A stretch of 64,000 nt of DNA from Natronomonas pharaonis DSM 2160 (lineage in GTDB: Archaea > Halobacteriota > Halobacteria > Halobacteriales > Haloarculaceae). This document shows, piece by piece, positions 1-8,414 of the stretch. Where the stretch lies: positions 744,001 through 808,000 of the forward strand of contig NC_007426.1 of NCBI RefSeq assembly GCF_000026045.1, given 5' to 3'. How positions within the stretch are numbered: the first letter of the stretch is position 1; each line of letters opens with the position of its first letter. The translations under genes and the position numbers were made by a program. The notes under the pieces were generated by a model. It was not told the origin of the DNA, made no database searches, and saw only the letters and a program-made list of their open reading frames with translations.

Positions 1-1071
1 GAGAACAACAAATACCAGCAGAAACTCGAGCGGCTCACCCACGAGAACAAGAAGCTCAAGCAGTCGCCGCTGTTTGTCGCCACCGTCCAAGAGCTCACCG
101 GCGAGGGCGTCATCATCAAACAGCACGGCAACAATCAGGAAGCGCTCACCGAGGTTACCGACGACATGCGCGAAGACCTCGCGCCGGACGACCGTGTCGC
201 GGTGAACAACTCCCTTTCCATCGTCAAGCGACTCGACAGCGAGACCGACGTTCGCGCCCGCGTGATGCAGGTTGACGAGTCGCCCGACGTCTCCTACGAG
301 GACATCGGCGGTATCGACGACCAGATGGAGGAGGTTCGCGAGACCGTCGAGATGCCCATCGAAAGCCCCGAGATGTTCGACGAGGTCGGTATCGACCCGC
401 CGTCGGGTGTCCTGCTGCACGGGCCGCCCGGGACGGGGAAGACGATGCTGGCGAAGGCGGTCGCCAACCAGACCGACGCGACCTTCATCAAGATGGCCGG
501 CTCCGAACTCGTCCACAAGTTCATCGGCGAGGGCGCAAAGTTGGTCCGTGACCTCTTCGAGCTGGCTCGGCAGGAAGTGCCCGCCGTCGTCTTCATCGAC
601 GAAATCGACGCCATCGCGGCCAAGCGAACCGAGTCGAAGACCTCCGGCGACGCTGAAGTCCAGCGGACGATGATGCAGTTGCTTGCCGAGATGGATGGCT
701 TCGAAGACCGCGGCCAGATATCCATCATCGCGGCGACGAACCGCTTCGACATGCTCGACCGCGCGATTCTCCGTCCCGGCCGCTTCGACCGGCTCATCGA
801 GGTCCCGAAGCCCGACTTCGAGGGACGCGAGATTATCTTCGATATACACACCCGCGACATGAACGTCGCCGACGGGGTCGACTACACCGAACTCGCCGAG
901 ATGGCTGACAACGCCTCCGGGGCCGACATCAAGGCGATCTGTACCGAGGCCGGTATGTACGCCATCCGCGACGACCGCACTGAGGTCCGCCACGAGGACT
1001 TCGAGCAGGCTTGGCGGAAGATACAGGAGACCGAAGAAGCCGACGCCGACGTCTCCAAGACGTTCGCCTGA
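1..1071 (+). CDS. pan: Proteasome-activating nucleotidase PAN (5' truncated by window edge)
   Basis: AAA+ ATPase that unfolds substrates and feeds them to the archaeal 20S proteasome in the cytoplasm. The frame is open from base 1, so the N-terminus lies outside the window; 356 residues remain. The visible part begins in the N-terminal coiled coil, followed by the OB-fold domain, then the AAA domain with Walker A GPPGTGKT (about base 421), Walker B VVFIDEID and the second region of homology ending in RPGRFDR. The protein ends in KTFA, so the tyrosine of the C-terminal HbYX proteasome-docking motif is not present in standard form. Confidence 0.97.
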   Translation, partial: ENNKYQQKLERLTHENKKLKQSPLFVATVQELTGEGVIIKQHGNNQEALTEVTDDMREDLAPDDRVAVNNSLSIVKRLDSETDVRARVMQVDESPDVSYEDIGGIDDQMEEVRETVEMPIESPEMFDEVGIDPPSGVLLHGPPGTGKTMLAKAVANQTDATFIKMAGSELVHKFIGEGAKLVRDLFELARQEVPAVVFIDEIDAIAAKRTESKTSGDAEVQRTMMQLLAEMDGFEDRGQISIIAATNRFDMLDRAILRPGRFDRLIEVPKPDFEGREIIFDIHTRDMNVADGVDYTELAEMADNASGADIKAICTEAGMYAIRDDRTEVRHEDFEQAWRKIQETEEADADVSKTFA

Positions 1072-1155
1072 GACAGCCCCACGCTTTCTGTTGCTCCCAT
1101 TTCTTTGCGGTCACCGGTCGGTAGCTATATGTCCGTCCTGTCGCTTCTCAGTTGT

Positions 1156-3411
1156 ATGGACGCCCACTCCGTGATTGACGACTGGGACGTGTCTCGGTTC
1201 GACGGTGGGTTCAGCGGTCTCGCCGACCTTCGGGACCGCGGCTTTAGCGGCGCGGTCGAGGCCGGGACGTCGTGGCTCTTTTTCCACGGCGGTGAGCCGC
1301 TCGCGGTCGTCTCCGACCTCTCGACCGACCCGCGCCCCGGCGATATCGACGCCTTCGAGGGCGCAAGCGGCCAACTCCACGAACCCGAAGCGCCGGAAGC
1401 GGCGGCGCTTTCGGCAATGCTGGCGCTCGATGGCGACGTGCGTGGCCGATACTTTACGGACGATACGTCGCTTGCGACCGTCCACGAGACGCTCTCCGAA
1501 GGCGGCTTCACCGGCTACGTTGAACTCTCCGAGAACGTCCTCAGCGGTGACTACTACTACATTTACGTTGATGGCGAGGTCGACCACCTCGGCTTCGTCG
1601 GCTCCAGCCAGACACTCTCCGGCGAGGAAGCGAAATCGAAGGCCGAAGGCGAAGTCGGCATCTACGACGTCGTCGGAGTCCAGCTGCCGGCTGTTGATAT
1701 TCCAGAGCCAGAGCCAGAACCGGAGCCAGAGCCAGAACCGGAGCCAGCCCCAGCCACAGCGGCGACAGCGACCGACGATTCATCGGAACCCTCCCCTGAA
1801 GACGAGTCAGCCTCGTCCCCAGCGGCGGAGCCGGACACCCCAGCGACGACGGTCGACGAGAGGCCGGACGAGCGGCCCGACGCTCAAGTGTCTCCCACCA
1901 CAGACGACGTGGAAGCACGGGCTGACGAAACAGCGACGGAGGACTCGGTGGCCGACGCCGCTGCTGAAGAGCCGGAGTCACCCCCTGCCGAAGAGTCAGC
2001 CCCCCCGGATGCTGACTCGTCAGCACATGTCTCCGAAGCGACTGCGTCGGACAGCGACCGCGATACTGCCCCCGACGCCGAGACGCGGAACGATAGCGGT
2101 GCGACCGGCGAACAACAGTCCGCCGCCGCTCCGTCCAGCGCCGACGACGATGACGCATCGGCAGGTCCGGCCCAGTCTGAAGACACTTCCGCGGATGCCA
2201 CGCCCCACAGAGAAAGTACTGACACCGCAGAAAAAGGCCCAGAGCAGTCGCGTAAGCCGTCTTCCTCAAAGGTGAAGGCTGCACGAGCCGGCACGGCCAA
2301 CCGCCCCGAGGAGCGAACTGACCTTTCCGACGTCGAGACGTGGGCCGTCCCGTCGCTTGACCCCGAACGGAGTAGCATCGACACCGACGATGCGGCCGCC
2401 ACCGATGAGCGGTCACCGTCGACGACCCACACACAGTCGAAGCCGACACAGAACGGGACAACGTCGACCGACAAGCGGCTTCAGCAACTCAAAGAACAGC
2501 ACGCCGCAGAAGTCGAAGCGTACGAAGACCGGATAGCGGATTACGAGGCACAAATCGAAGACTACGAGAGCCGGATCGAGTCGCTACAGTCGGAGGTCGA
2601 CACGCTCGAATCAGAAGTCGAGTCGCTGCGAACCGAACGCGACCGGCTCGAAGAACGCGCCGAGACACTCCAAAGCGAGGGCGACACCGCCGATGTCGCT
2701 GGCCGCTCACTTGAGCCGTCGGCGGCGCTCCGACAGACGAGCCTCTTTATTCGCGAAGGAACGCGCGGCGAGGCAACGCTGGAAGACGCCCACGACGGGG
2801 TTATCGACCGCGAGACGCTTGAATCGAACCTCCGCATCGAGTACCACACCGAGTTCGACGACGAGGCCGTTACTGTCGACAACCAACCGTTCGAAACGTG
2901 GCTCCGCTCGTCGGCTCCCTACGCCTTCGTCGAGTGGCTCATTATCGACCTGCTCTTCGAGATCCGCTCGACCGGCACCGCTGGCGGAATGCGACACCTC
3001 TACGATGCGCTTCCCGATGTCGACCGTGTCGGTTTCGATGCGGCTATCGAAACCGAGGGCGAGGACGCGCCGATGTTCGACATCGTCGCGTACGACCGGA
3101 AGGGCAACCCGCTCTGTGTTGCCAACTTCGACCAGCGGCGTGAGCCGACCGGTGCCGACCGCATTGAGCCGATAATTACCACTGCGGCGGATGTCTGTGA
3201 ACATGAGCCGACGCTTGCGGCCGCGTTCGCGGTCACGTCAAGCTACTTCGAGTCCGATGCGATGGACGCTGCCGACGAGGCCACAAGCGGCAGCCTGCTC
3301 GGTCGGGACAAGTATCGAAGCTTCGTCAAGCTCTCACGGAAGAACGGGTACCACCTCTGTCTCGTTGAATCCCGCGACGAATCGTTCAACCTGACGCTGC
3401 CGGAGCTGTAG
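1156..3411 (+). CDS. Large haloarchaeal coiled-coil protein, function unknown
   Basis: 751 residues from the ATG at 1156; an upstream in-frame codon at 1105 is less likely. Layout: an N-terminal alpha/beta domain (about residues 1-180), an acidic low-complexity linker opening with Glu-Pro repeats (about 185-440), a strong heptad coiled coil (about 445-520) and a C-terminal alpha/beta domain (about 540-751). The last domain contains the stretch FDIVAYDRKGNPLCVANFD, which loosely recalls a restriction-endonuclease-like core; this is only a guess. It looks like a conserved haloarchaeal family. Cytoplasmic: no signal peptide or membrane segment. It stands alone 84 bp after pan. Confidence 0.9.
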   Translation: MDAHSVIDDWDVSRFDGGFSGLADLRDRGFSGAVEAGTSWLFFHGGEPLAVVSDLSTDPRPGDIDAFEGASGQLHEPEAPEAAALSAMLALDGDVRGRYFTDDTSLATVHETLSEGGFTGYVELSENVLSGDYYYIYVDGEVDHLGFVGSSQTLSGEEAKSKAEGEVGIYDVVGVQLPAVDIPEPEPEPEPEPEPEPAPATAATATDDSSEPSPEDESASSPAAEPDTPATTVDERPDERPDAQVSPTTDDVEARADETATEDSVADAAAEEPESPPAEESAPPDADSSAHVSEATASDSDRDTAPDAETRNDSGATGEQQSAAAPSSADDDDASAGPAQSEDTSADATPHRESTDTAEKGPEQSRKPSSSKVKAARAGTANRPEERTDLSDVETWAVPSLDPERSSIDTDDAAATDERSPSTTHTQSKPTQNGTTSTDKRLQQLKEQHAAEVEAYEDRIADYEAQIEDYESRIESLQSEVDTLESEVESLRTERDRLEERAETLQSEGDTADVAGRSLEPSAALRQTSLFIREGTRGEATLEDAHDGVIDRETLESNLRIEYHTEFDDEAVTVDNQPFETWLRSSAPYAFVEWLIIDLLFEIRSTGTAGGMRHLYDALPDVDRVGFDAAIETEGEDAPMFDIVAYDRKGNPLCVANFDQRREPTGADRIEPIITTAADVCEHEPTLAAAFAVTSSYFESDAMDAADEATSGSLLGRDKYRSFVKLSRKNGYHLCLVESRDESFNLTLPEL

Positions 3412-3537
3412 ACGTTCGCTTGGTCACGTAGCTGACCGCCCCGCCGAACACTATCGCCTGCCAATCGTGGCTGCCCAAGCCCTTCGGCTGGAGCGGAAAC
3501 GCGCCGACTCGACAGCAAACAGAAGACAAAAAACGGG

Positions 3538-3843
3538 TTAGCCTTCGATTTCGGGAACGTCGTCGATCTTCATCCCTTCGAGCTTGTCGATGATGTCGTC
3601 GACCTTCGAGTCGAGGTCCTCGACGAACTCGATGGTGTCCTCCGTCGTGATTGCACCCTGGCTCGACGGCTCGATGAGGTTTTCCTCCTCGAGGACACGC
3701 AGGGAGTAGCGAACCTTGTGGTGGGGGTAGCCGGTCTCGTTGGACATCTTGACGATGCCGATCGGCTCGTTTTCGATTACCATCCGGAGAACACGGAGAT
3801 GGCGTTCGAGCATATCGACTTCTTTCTCAAGTCGGTCTATCAT
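3538..3843 (-). CDS. Small winged-helix/HTH regulator
   Basis: 101 residues. Leu-rich N-terminal helix (residues 1-25), then an HTH segment with ETGYPHHKVRYSLRVLEEE as recognition region, then an acidic helical tail. The frame stays open upstream to 4080. I chose the ATG at 3843 because a TATA-like box lies 27 bp upstream, as expected for a leaderless transcript, and the upstream extension is low-complexity and overlaps purA. It diverges from purA, so control of purine genes or itself is possible but unproven. Confidence 0.85.
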   Translation of the reverse strand: MIDRLEKEVDMLERHLRVLRMVIENEPIGIVKMSNETGYPHHKVRYSLRVLEEENLIEPSSQGAITTEDTIEFVEDLDSKVDDIIDKLEGMKIDDVPEIEG

Positions 3844-3869
3844 GGCATTTGTTAACTTGTGTTTGGAGG

Positions 3870-3877
3870 TTTTAAAG
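3870..3877 (-). promoter_or_regulatory. TATA box of the small HTH gene
   Basis: TTTAAAAC on the minus strand, about 27 bp before the ATG at 3843. This spacing decides the start codon choice for the downstream regulator. Confidence 0.55.
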
Positions 3878-4066
3878 GTTGCTGTCCGAGCGGCGTCGAA
3901 AACGGCATCGTGTCGACTCTTGACGAGGTGCATATAAATCCCTTGCGCCCCCGGAAGGATACACGAGCAGGGGCCAGCCGTCCGGTGCGGTGGTATCAGG
4001 CGGTGGTAGCGACCACGCCGAACAGACCGTAATCTGTTTACCCCGTTGGCGGGAAATACCGTCCCG

Positions 4067-5437
4067 ATGACCGTAACCATCGTCGGTTCACAGCTCGGCG
4101 ACGAGGGGAAAGGCGGTATCGTCGACGTCTACGGCGATGCCGTTGATGTCGTCGTGCGCTACCAGGGCGGCGACAACGCCGGCCACACCGTCGTCCACGA
4201 GGGCGACGAGTACAAACTCTCGCTCGTCCCGTCCGGGGCCGTCCGCGGGAAAGTCGGCGTCCTCGGCAACGGCTGTGTCGTGAACCCGGAGACGCTCTTT
4301 GAAGAACTCGACGCGCTCCGCGAGCGCGGCCTCACCCCCGATGTCCGCGTCGCAGAGCGCGCCCACGCAATTCTGCCGTATCATCGCGTCCTCGACGGTA
4401 TCGAGGAGGATGTCAAGTCCGATGATGACCTTGCTGCGGGTACGACCGGCCGCGGTATCGGCCCCACTTACGAAGACAAAGCCGGCCGCCGCGGCGTCCG
4501 CATCGGCGACCTGCTCGATGCCGAAACGCTTCGTGCCCGGCTGGAGTACGTCGTTCCACAGAAGCGGGCGCTCGTCGAGGATGTCTACAACCTCGAAATC
4601 GGTGACGACATCGACGCCGACGCCTTCGATGTCGAGGCGCTTTTCGAACAGTACCGCGAGTTCGGCCGTCGGCTCGACGAGGAAGGGATGACCGTAAACT
4701 GCGGTGAGTTCCTCAACGAACACCTCGACAACGGCGATGAAATCATGTTCGAGGGCGCACAGGGAACCTCAATCGACATCGACCACGGTATCTACCCGTA
4801 CGTCACGTCCTCCAATCCGACCGCTGGAGCCGCCGCCGTCGGCACTGGGGTCGGCCCCACCGTCGTCGGCCGCGGCGAGGTCGTCGGTATCGTCAAGGCC
4901 TACCTCTCGCGTGTCGGCACCGGCCCGCTCCCGACAGAGCTCGGGTCCGTCGACGGCCAAACGCCCAACAACGGCGGCCGCCCCGACGAGTCCGACCTCG
5001 CGACCTACATCCGCGACGAGGGCGGCGAGTACGGCACCGTCACCGGTCGGCCACGCCGGGTCGGCTGGCTCGACATGCCGATGCTCCGCCACGCTGCGCG
5101 CGCAAACGGTTTCACCGGACTCGCTGTCAACCACCTCGATGTCCTCGCCGGTCTTGAGGAGGTCAAGGTCGGCCACGCCTACACACTGGACGGCGAGCAA
5201 CTGCTGACAATGCCCGCGACCACCGAGCAGTGGGCCGACTGCGAGGCCGAGTTCCGGAGCTTCGACGGCTGGCCGGATGTCGACTGGGGCGCTGTCGCCG
5301 ACGAGGGCTACGAGGCGCTTCCCGAGAACGCTCGGACGTATCTCGACTACATCGCCGACGAACTCGATGCACCGATTTATGCGGTCGGCGTCGGGCCCGG
5401 GCGCGAAGAAACCGTCGTCGTCGAGTCGCCGCTGTAG
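4067..5437 (+). CDS. purA: Adenylosuccinate synthetase
   Basis: GTP-dependent ligation of IMP and aspartate to adenylosuccinate, first committed step to AMP. 456 residues, normal length. Near the N-terminus is the GDEGKGG phosphate loop with the catalytic Asp, then GGDNAGHTVV; the middle holds GTTGRGIGPTYEDK, later FEGAQGTSIDIDHGIYPYVTSS, and the C-terminal guanine-binding region ends at VGVGPGREETV. Start at the ATG at 4067 rather than an in-frame codon 21 bp upstream, because the conserved N-terminus begins there. Its pathway partner purB is at 56-57 kb, so the two are not in one operon. Confidence 0.98.
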   Translation: MTVTIVGSQLGDEGKGGIVDVYGDAVDVVVRYQGGDNAGHTVVHEGDEYKLSLVPSGAVRGKVGVLGNGCVVNPETLFEELDALRERGLTPDVRVAERAHAILPYHRVLDGIEEDVKSDDDLAAGTTGRGIGPTYEDKAGRRGVRIGDLLDAETLRARLEYVVPQKRALVEDVYNLEIGDDIDADAFDVEALFEQYREFGRRLDEEGMTVNCGEFLNEHLDNGDEIMFEGAQGTSIDIDHGIYPYVTSSNPTAGAAAVGTGVGPTVVGRGEVVGIVKAYLSRVGTGPLPTELGSVDGQTPNNGGRPDESDLATYIRDEGGEYGTVTGRPRRVGWLDMPMLRHAARANGFTGLAVNHLDVLAGLEEVKVGHAYTLDGEQLLTMPATTEQWADCEAEFRSFDGWPDVDWGAVADEGYEALPENARTYLDYIADELDAPIYAVGVGPGREETVVVESPL

Positions 5438-5593
5438 CGGCGAGCCGAACCTGTTCGGGTTTTAAACTCCTGTACAGTAAAGCGTAGCCGACAGGCTGTG
5501 TAGAACCATACTCCGATATATGGGTGCTCCTGTTTCGCCAGCGGTTTGCCAACCCGGTCTACCGATTGAGCTGCTTGCGCCGGGGGTGGTGCT

Positions 5594-6253
5594 GTGACGC
5601 TGGCTCGCATTCGAGTGGACCTCCCGGGCGATGCGTGGGTGTCGACCGTTTCCCGGTCGTTCCCGGATGCGACCTTCCGTCTGCTCGCAACGATGCCAGG
5701 TGCCGACCACGGTGAAGCCGTTGTCTCCGTCGAGGCGGACCGTCCGGAAGCGGTTCTGGACGCGATGGCCGACTGTGACCCCGACCACGAACCGAGCCCG
5801 GTCTCTCAGACCGACCGTGGGCTTACCGTCCAGCTCGATACCGCCCAGCCCGAGCCACTCCGTGCAGCCAGCGAGTCCGGGCTCCCGGTTGAACCGCCCT
5901 GCCGCATCCAGAACGGAACCGCGACAGTCGACCTCCGCGGCAGCCACGACCGGCTGTCGGCGTTCGGACAGCAGCTCGACGCCGCCGGCCTCGATTACGA
6001 GGTCGAGTTCGTCGGCGGCTTCGAGGACGGCGCCGACCGCCTGCTCACCGACACCCAGCGGGAGCTCCTGATGACCGCCATCGACCTCGGATATTACGAT
6101 ACCCCACGCGGCTGTACGCTGACCGAACTCGCCGCCCATCTCGATATCGCCAAATCGACCTGCAGCGAGACGCTCCAGCGTGCGGAAGGCAACCTGATAA
6201 AGCAGTTCGCCAGAGAGCATTTCAGCGCGCCGGCCCAACCTGCGAGCGATTAG
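5594..6253 (+). CDS. Bat-type HTH_10 transcriptional regulator
   Basis: 219 residues from a GTG start. The N-terminal ~150 residues form the bacterio-opsin-activator-like sensory region; the C-terminus (about 155-210) is the HTH_10 domain, recognisable by LTDTQRELLMTAIDLGYYD and then LTELAAHLDIAKSTCSETL. Unlike the two paralogues at 7.2 and 13.6 kb it lacks the C-X-C-X7-C cysteine cluster, so it is probably not an oxygen/Fe-S sensor. It begins the short same-strand run with the molybdopterin-fold gene and mobB (6-bp gap). Confidence 0.88.
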   Translation: MTLARIRVDLPGDAWVSTVSRSFPDATFRLLATMPGADHGEAVVSVEADRPEAVLDAMADCDPDHEPSPVSQTDRGLTVQLDTAQPEPLRAASESGLPVEPPCRIQNGTATVDLRGSHDRLSAFGQQLDAAGLDYEVEFVGGFEDGADRLLTDTQRELLMTAIDLGYYDTPRGCTLTELAAHLDIAKSTCSETLQRAEGNLIKQFAREHFSAPAQPASD

Positions 6254-6259
6254 CCCCCG

Positions 6260-6694
6260 ATGTCCGACCAGTTTGACACGCTCGACCGCTCGCACGTCGC
6301 CGGTGATGCCGGCGGTGACCTCCGAGCACTCGCCGAGCGCCATGGGCTCGACACGCTCGACCGCGAGACGGCCTGTTCAAGCGGCGAGCCCATCGAGGGC
6401 CGCTGGCGCGGCGTTCCGCTTTCGGCGCTGCTCGATGCTGCCGACCCCGAAGCGACCCATCTCGTCGTCGAGGCTGCCGACGGTTTTCGGGTCTGTGTGC
6501 CGGTCGCGGACGCCCTATTCGGTATCTTGGCTGTCGAGCGGCTCGATGCGCCCGACGAGGGGCTGCCGCGACTCGTCGTTCCGTCCGTCGATGGTCCCCG
6601 GATGGCGAAACACGTTCGACGGCTCGACACCGAGCGGCTGCCGCCGGGGACAGAGCCGGAAACGTTAGAACGGCTCGCCCCCGACTCCGAGTGA
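6260..6694 (+). CDS. Small molybdopterin-binding-fold (sulfite-oxidase-like) protein
   Basis: 144 residues. GRWRGVPLSALLDAADP followed by ATHLVVEAADGFRVCVPVAD resembles the core of the oxidoreductase molybdopterin-binding domain, which normally reads W-x-G-V-P-L and then V-x-S-x-D-G-Y. The protein is much shorter than a full sulfite-oxidase-family enzyme, so it may bind cofactor or be a degenerate relative. It stops directly against the ATG of mobB, which supports a link with molybdenum cofactor. Confidence 0.75.
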   Translation: MSDQFDTLDRSHVAGDAGGDLRALAERHGLDTLDRETACSSGEPIEGRWRGVPLSALLDAADPEATHLVVEAADGFRVCVPVADALFGILAVERLDAPDEGLPRLVVPSVDGPRMAKHVRRLDTERLPPGTEPETLERLAPDSE

Positions 6695-7201
6695 ATGGCC
6701 GACGCCGACCCGCTTGTTCAGTTTGCTGACGCTGCAACGCCGCCCGTCGTCGTCACCGTCGCTGGTCCCAGCGACAGCGGCAAGACGACGCTTGTCGTCG
6801 ACCTGCTTGCGGCCATCGCTGACGACTACCGTGTCGGGACGGTCAAATCAATCCACCACGACATTGAGCCGGATACGCCGGGCAAGGACACCCACAAGCA
6901 CCGGACCGCCGGTGCCGAGACGGCCGTCGGAATTACGCCCAGCTATACGTTCGAAGTGACCCCCGGCGGCAAGGCCGACGGTGAAGCACAGGCGCTCGCG
7001 GCGACGCTCTCGCGGCTCGCCGGCCGCGGCTTTGACCTCGTTCTCGTAGAAGGATTCAGCGAAGCGCCGCTGCCGACGATTCGGGTCGGCGACCCCGCCG
7101 CCCGCGACCATGCGGGTACGGTCATCGGGACCGACGACGACTCGGTTGCAGAGCTGGTCGACCGGCTTGAGGCCCGCATTAAAACGGCTGGCGACGCTTA
7201 A
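6695..7201 (+). CDS. mobB: Molybdopterin-guanine dinucleotide biosynthesis adaptor MobB
   Basis: 168 residues. P-loop GTPase fold with GPSDSGKTTL near residue 24, then KSIHHD, DTHKHRTAGA and LVLVEGFSEAPLPTIRV, all diagnostic for MobB. It helps attach GMP to molybdopterin for bis-MGD enzymes such as nitrate or DMSO reductases. Start immediately follows the stop of the previous gene, so translation is probably coupled. Ends convergently, overlapping the next gene by about 3 bp. Confidence 0.93.
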   Translation: MADADPLVQFADAATPPVVVTVAGPSDSGKTTLVVDLLAAIADDYRVGTVKSIHHDIEPDTPGKDTHKHRTAGAETAVGITPSYTFEVTPGGKADGEAQALAATLSRLAGRGFDLVLVEGFSEAPLPTIRVGDPAARDHAGTVIGTDDDSVAELVDRLEARIKTAGDA

Positions 7202-7827
7202 GCGAGCATCTCATCCAGAAGCTTCGACTGTGCGGCCGACAGATGGCCTCGGAGCGTTGCCGAATTGATACCGAGTTCGTCAGCGACCTCGCCGGCGTTT
7301 GCACCCTTGGGGTGCTCGAAGTAGCCCATCTCGTAGGCGGTCTCCAGCACCTCACGCTGTCGGTCGGTCAGCCGTCCGCGGTCGACAACAACCGTCTCCC
7401 CTTCTGTCGGTTCGCTCGACTGAACGAGATGTTCTAGCTGGATACCACCGAACTCCCGCTGTAGCGTCCCGACAATCTCCTGTAGTGATTCAACATCCGC
7501 CGGCCGGAAGACGATTCGAAGGCTCCCGTCGACGGCCTCGACATCGGCGACCGGACAGCCGAACGTCTCGATGCGCTGGCAGATGCACGGGGCGTCGCCC
7601 GCACGGTCGAACCGATAGATGCTGTACCGGTTGTCTCCGAACACTTTTTCCATGTCGTCCGGCGGGTCGGCGTCCGTGTCGAGTTCGAACTCCTCGACGA
7701 CGCTGCCGTCGTCGTTCGGGACGCCGCTCCACGACACGTCTCCGACTCTGGCGTCGGCTTCGGCCGAAACGTCGGCGACCGGGCACTGCTCCGGATTCGG
7801 TATTTTAACCGCCGCTTCGAGTCCCAT
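7198..7827 (-). CDS. NarO/DmsR-type redox-sensing HTH_10 regulator (paralogue 1)
   Basis: 209 residues from the ATG at 7827; the frame extends upstream to 7920 without a convincing start. Cysteines at 15, 81, 83 and 91 give the pattern C-Xn-C-X-C-X7-C described for the Haloferax denitrification regulator NarO, proposed to hold an Fe-S or other oxygen-sensitive centre. C-terminal HTH_10: LTDRQREVLETAYEMGYFEH, then GANAGEVADELGI. It lies beside the cluster whose promoters carry CGAA-N4-TTCG palindromes, so it is a likely regulator of them. Paralogue of the gene at 13.6 kb; which of the two is NarO or DmsR cannot be decided here. Confidence 0.88.
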   Translation of the reverse strand: MGLEAAVKIPNPEQCPVADVSAEADARVGDVSWSGVPNDDGSVVEEFELDTDADPPDDMEKVFGDNRYSIYRFDRAGDAPCICQRIETFGCPVADVEAVDGSLRIVFRPADVESLQEIVGTLQREFGGIQLEHLVQSSEPTEGETVVVDRGRLTDRQREVLETAYEMGYFEHPKGANAGEVADELGINSATLRGHLSAAQSKLLDEMLA

Positions 7828-7920
7828 ACAACGATTTATCGGTGCGGTTGCTTTTGTCCGTCCGTGATTCCCATTTGCTGAGACCTCACACCGGCGACAC
7901 GGCTCCTCGAAGAGCGACAC

Positions 7921-8358
7921 TCAACAGCAGAACATGAACGGATACAGCAGCGAGACACGGTCGCCGTCGGCGAGTTCAGTGTTCAACCCGTCCAGATGCT
8001 CGTTGAACTGTCCGTTGATGGCAACCCGAGCGAACGAACGGGTCTGTTCGCCTTCCGGGTTCTTCGCCCACGCGCCCGGTGGGTCACCGTCGCTCGGTGC
8101 CCACCCGCTCGTGGTCGCCTCGGCTTCCGTCTCCGCGATGAGCAGGTCTTCAACATCGTAGTCTCCAAAGAACGCCTGCAGGAATGCCCGAAGCGTCCGT
8201 CCTTCAAACGTGTATTCGAGCTCGTGGGTTCCGACCGTGTCTCGGACGTGTCCGGTACAGCGGACCGTGACCGTGGTCGCGCCGCCGGCATCGCCGCCGC
8301 AGTCGCCGGCGGCGCTTTCGTCGAGCGCCACCCTCGAAGTATCGCTACCAGCGTCCAT
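7921..8358 (-). CDS. MoaD/ThiS-like beta-grasp protein ending in Cys-Cys
   Basis: 145 residues. Beta-grasp signature: an early strand VTVRCTGHVRD, then LRAFLQAFFGDYDVEDLLI, and the closing FARVAINGQF, LADGDRVSLLYPFMFCC. MoaD, ThiS and SAMP proteins end in Gly-Gly, which is adenylated and thiocarboxylated; this one ends Phe-Cys-Cys, so it cannot work that way. An insert of about 35 residues rich in Gly, Glu and Asp precedes the last strands. Start chosen at the ATG at 8358; a perfect CGAA-N4-TTCG palindrome lies 38 bp upstream. It is the last gene of the minus-strand redox cluster but has its own predicted promoter. Confidence 0.82.
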   Translation of the reverse strand: MDAGSDTSRVALDESAAGDCGGDAGGATTVTVRCTGHVRDTVGTHELEYTFEGRTLRAFLQAFFGDYDVEDLLIAETEAEATTSGWAPSDGDPPGAWAKNPEGEQTRSFARVAINGQFNEHLDGLNTELADGDRVSLLYPFMFCC

Positions 8359-8394
8359 ACTGGCAGTACTGACTGGGCAAGAAAAGTAGCCACT

Positions 8395-8408
8395 CCGAAT
8401 ATGTTCGG
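8395..8408. promoter_or_regulatory. NarO/DmsR-type palindrome upstream of the MoaD-like gene
   Basis: CCGAATATGTTCGG, matching CGAA-N4-TTCG with both flanking bases also symmetric. Its inner edge is 38 bp from the ATG at 8358, placing it just upstream of a T-rich TATA-like stretch. Minus-strand reading CCGAACATATTCGG is the best form of the motif in this window. Confidence 0.75.
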
Positions 8409-8414
8409 CAGTGG

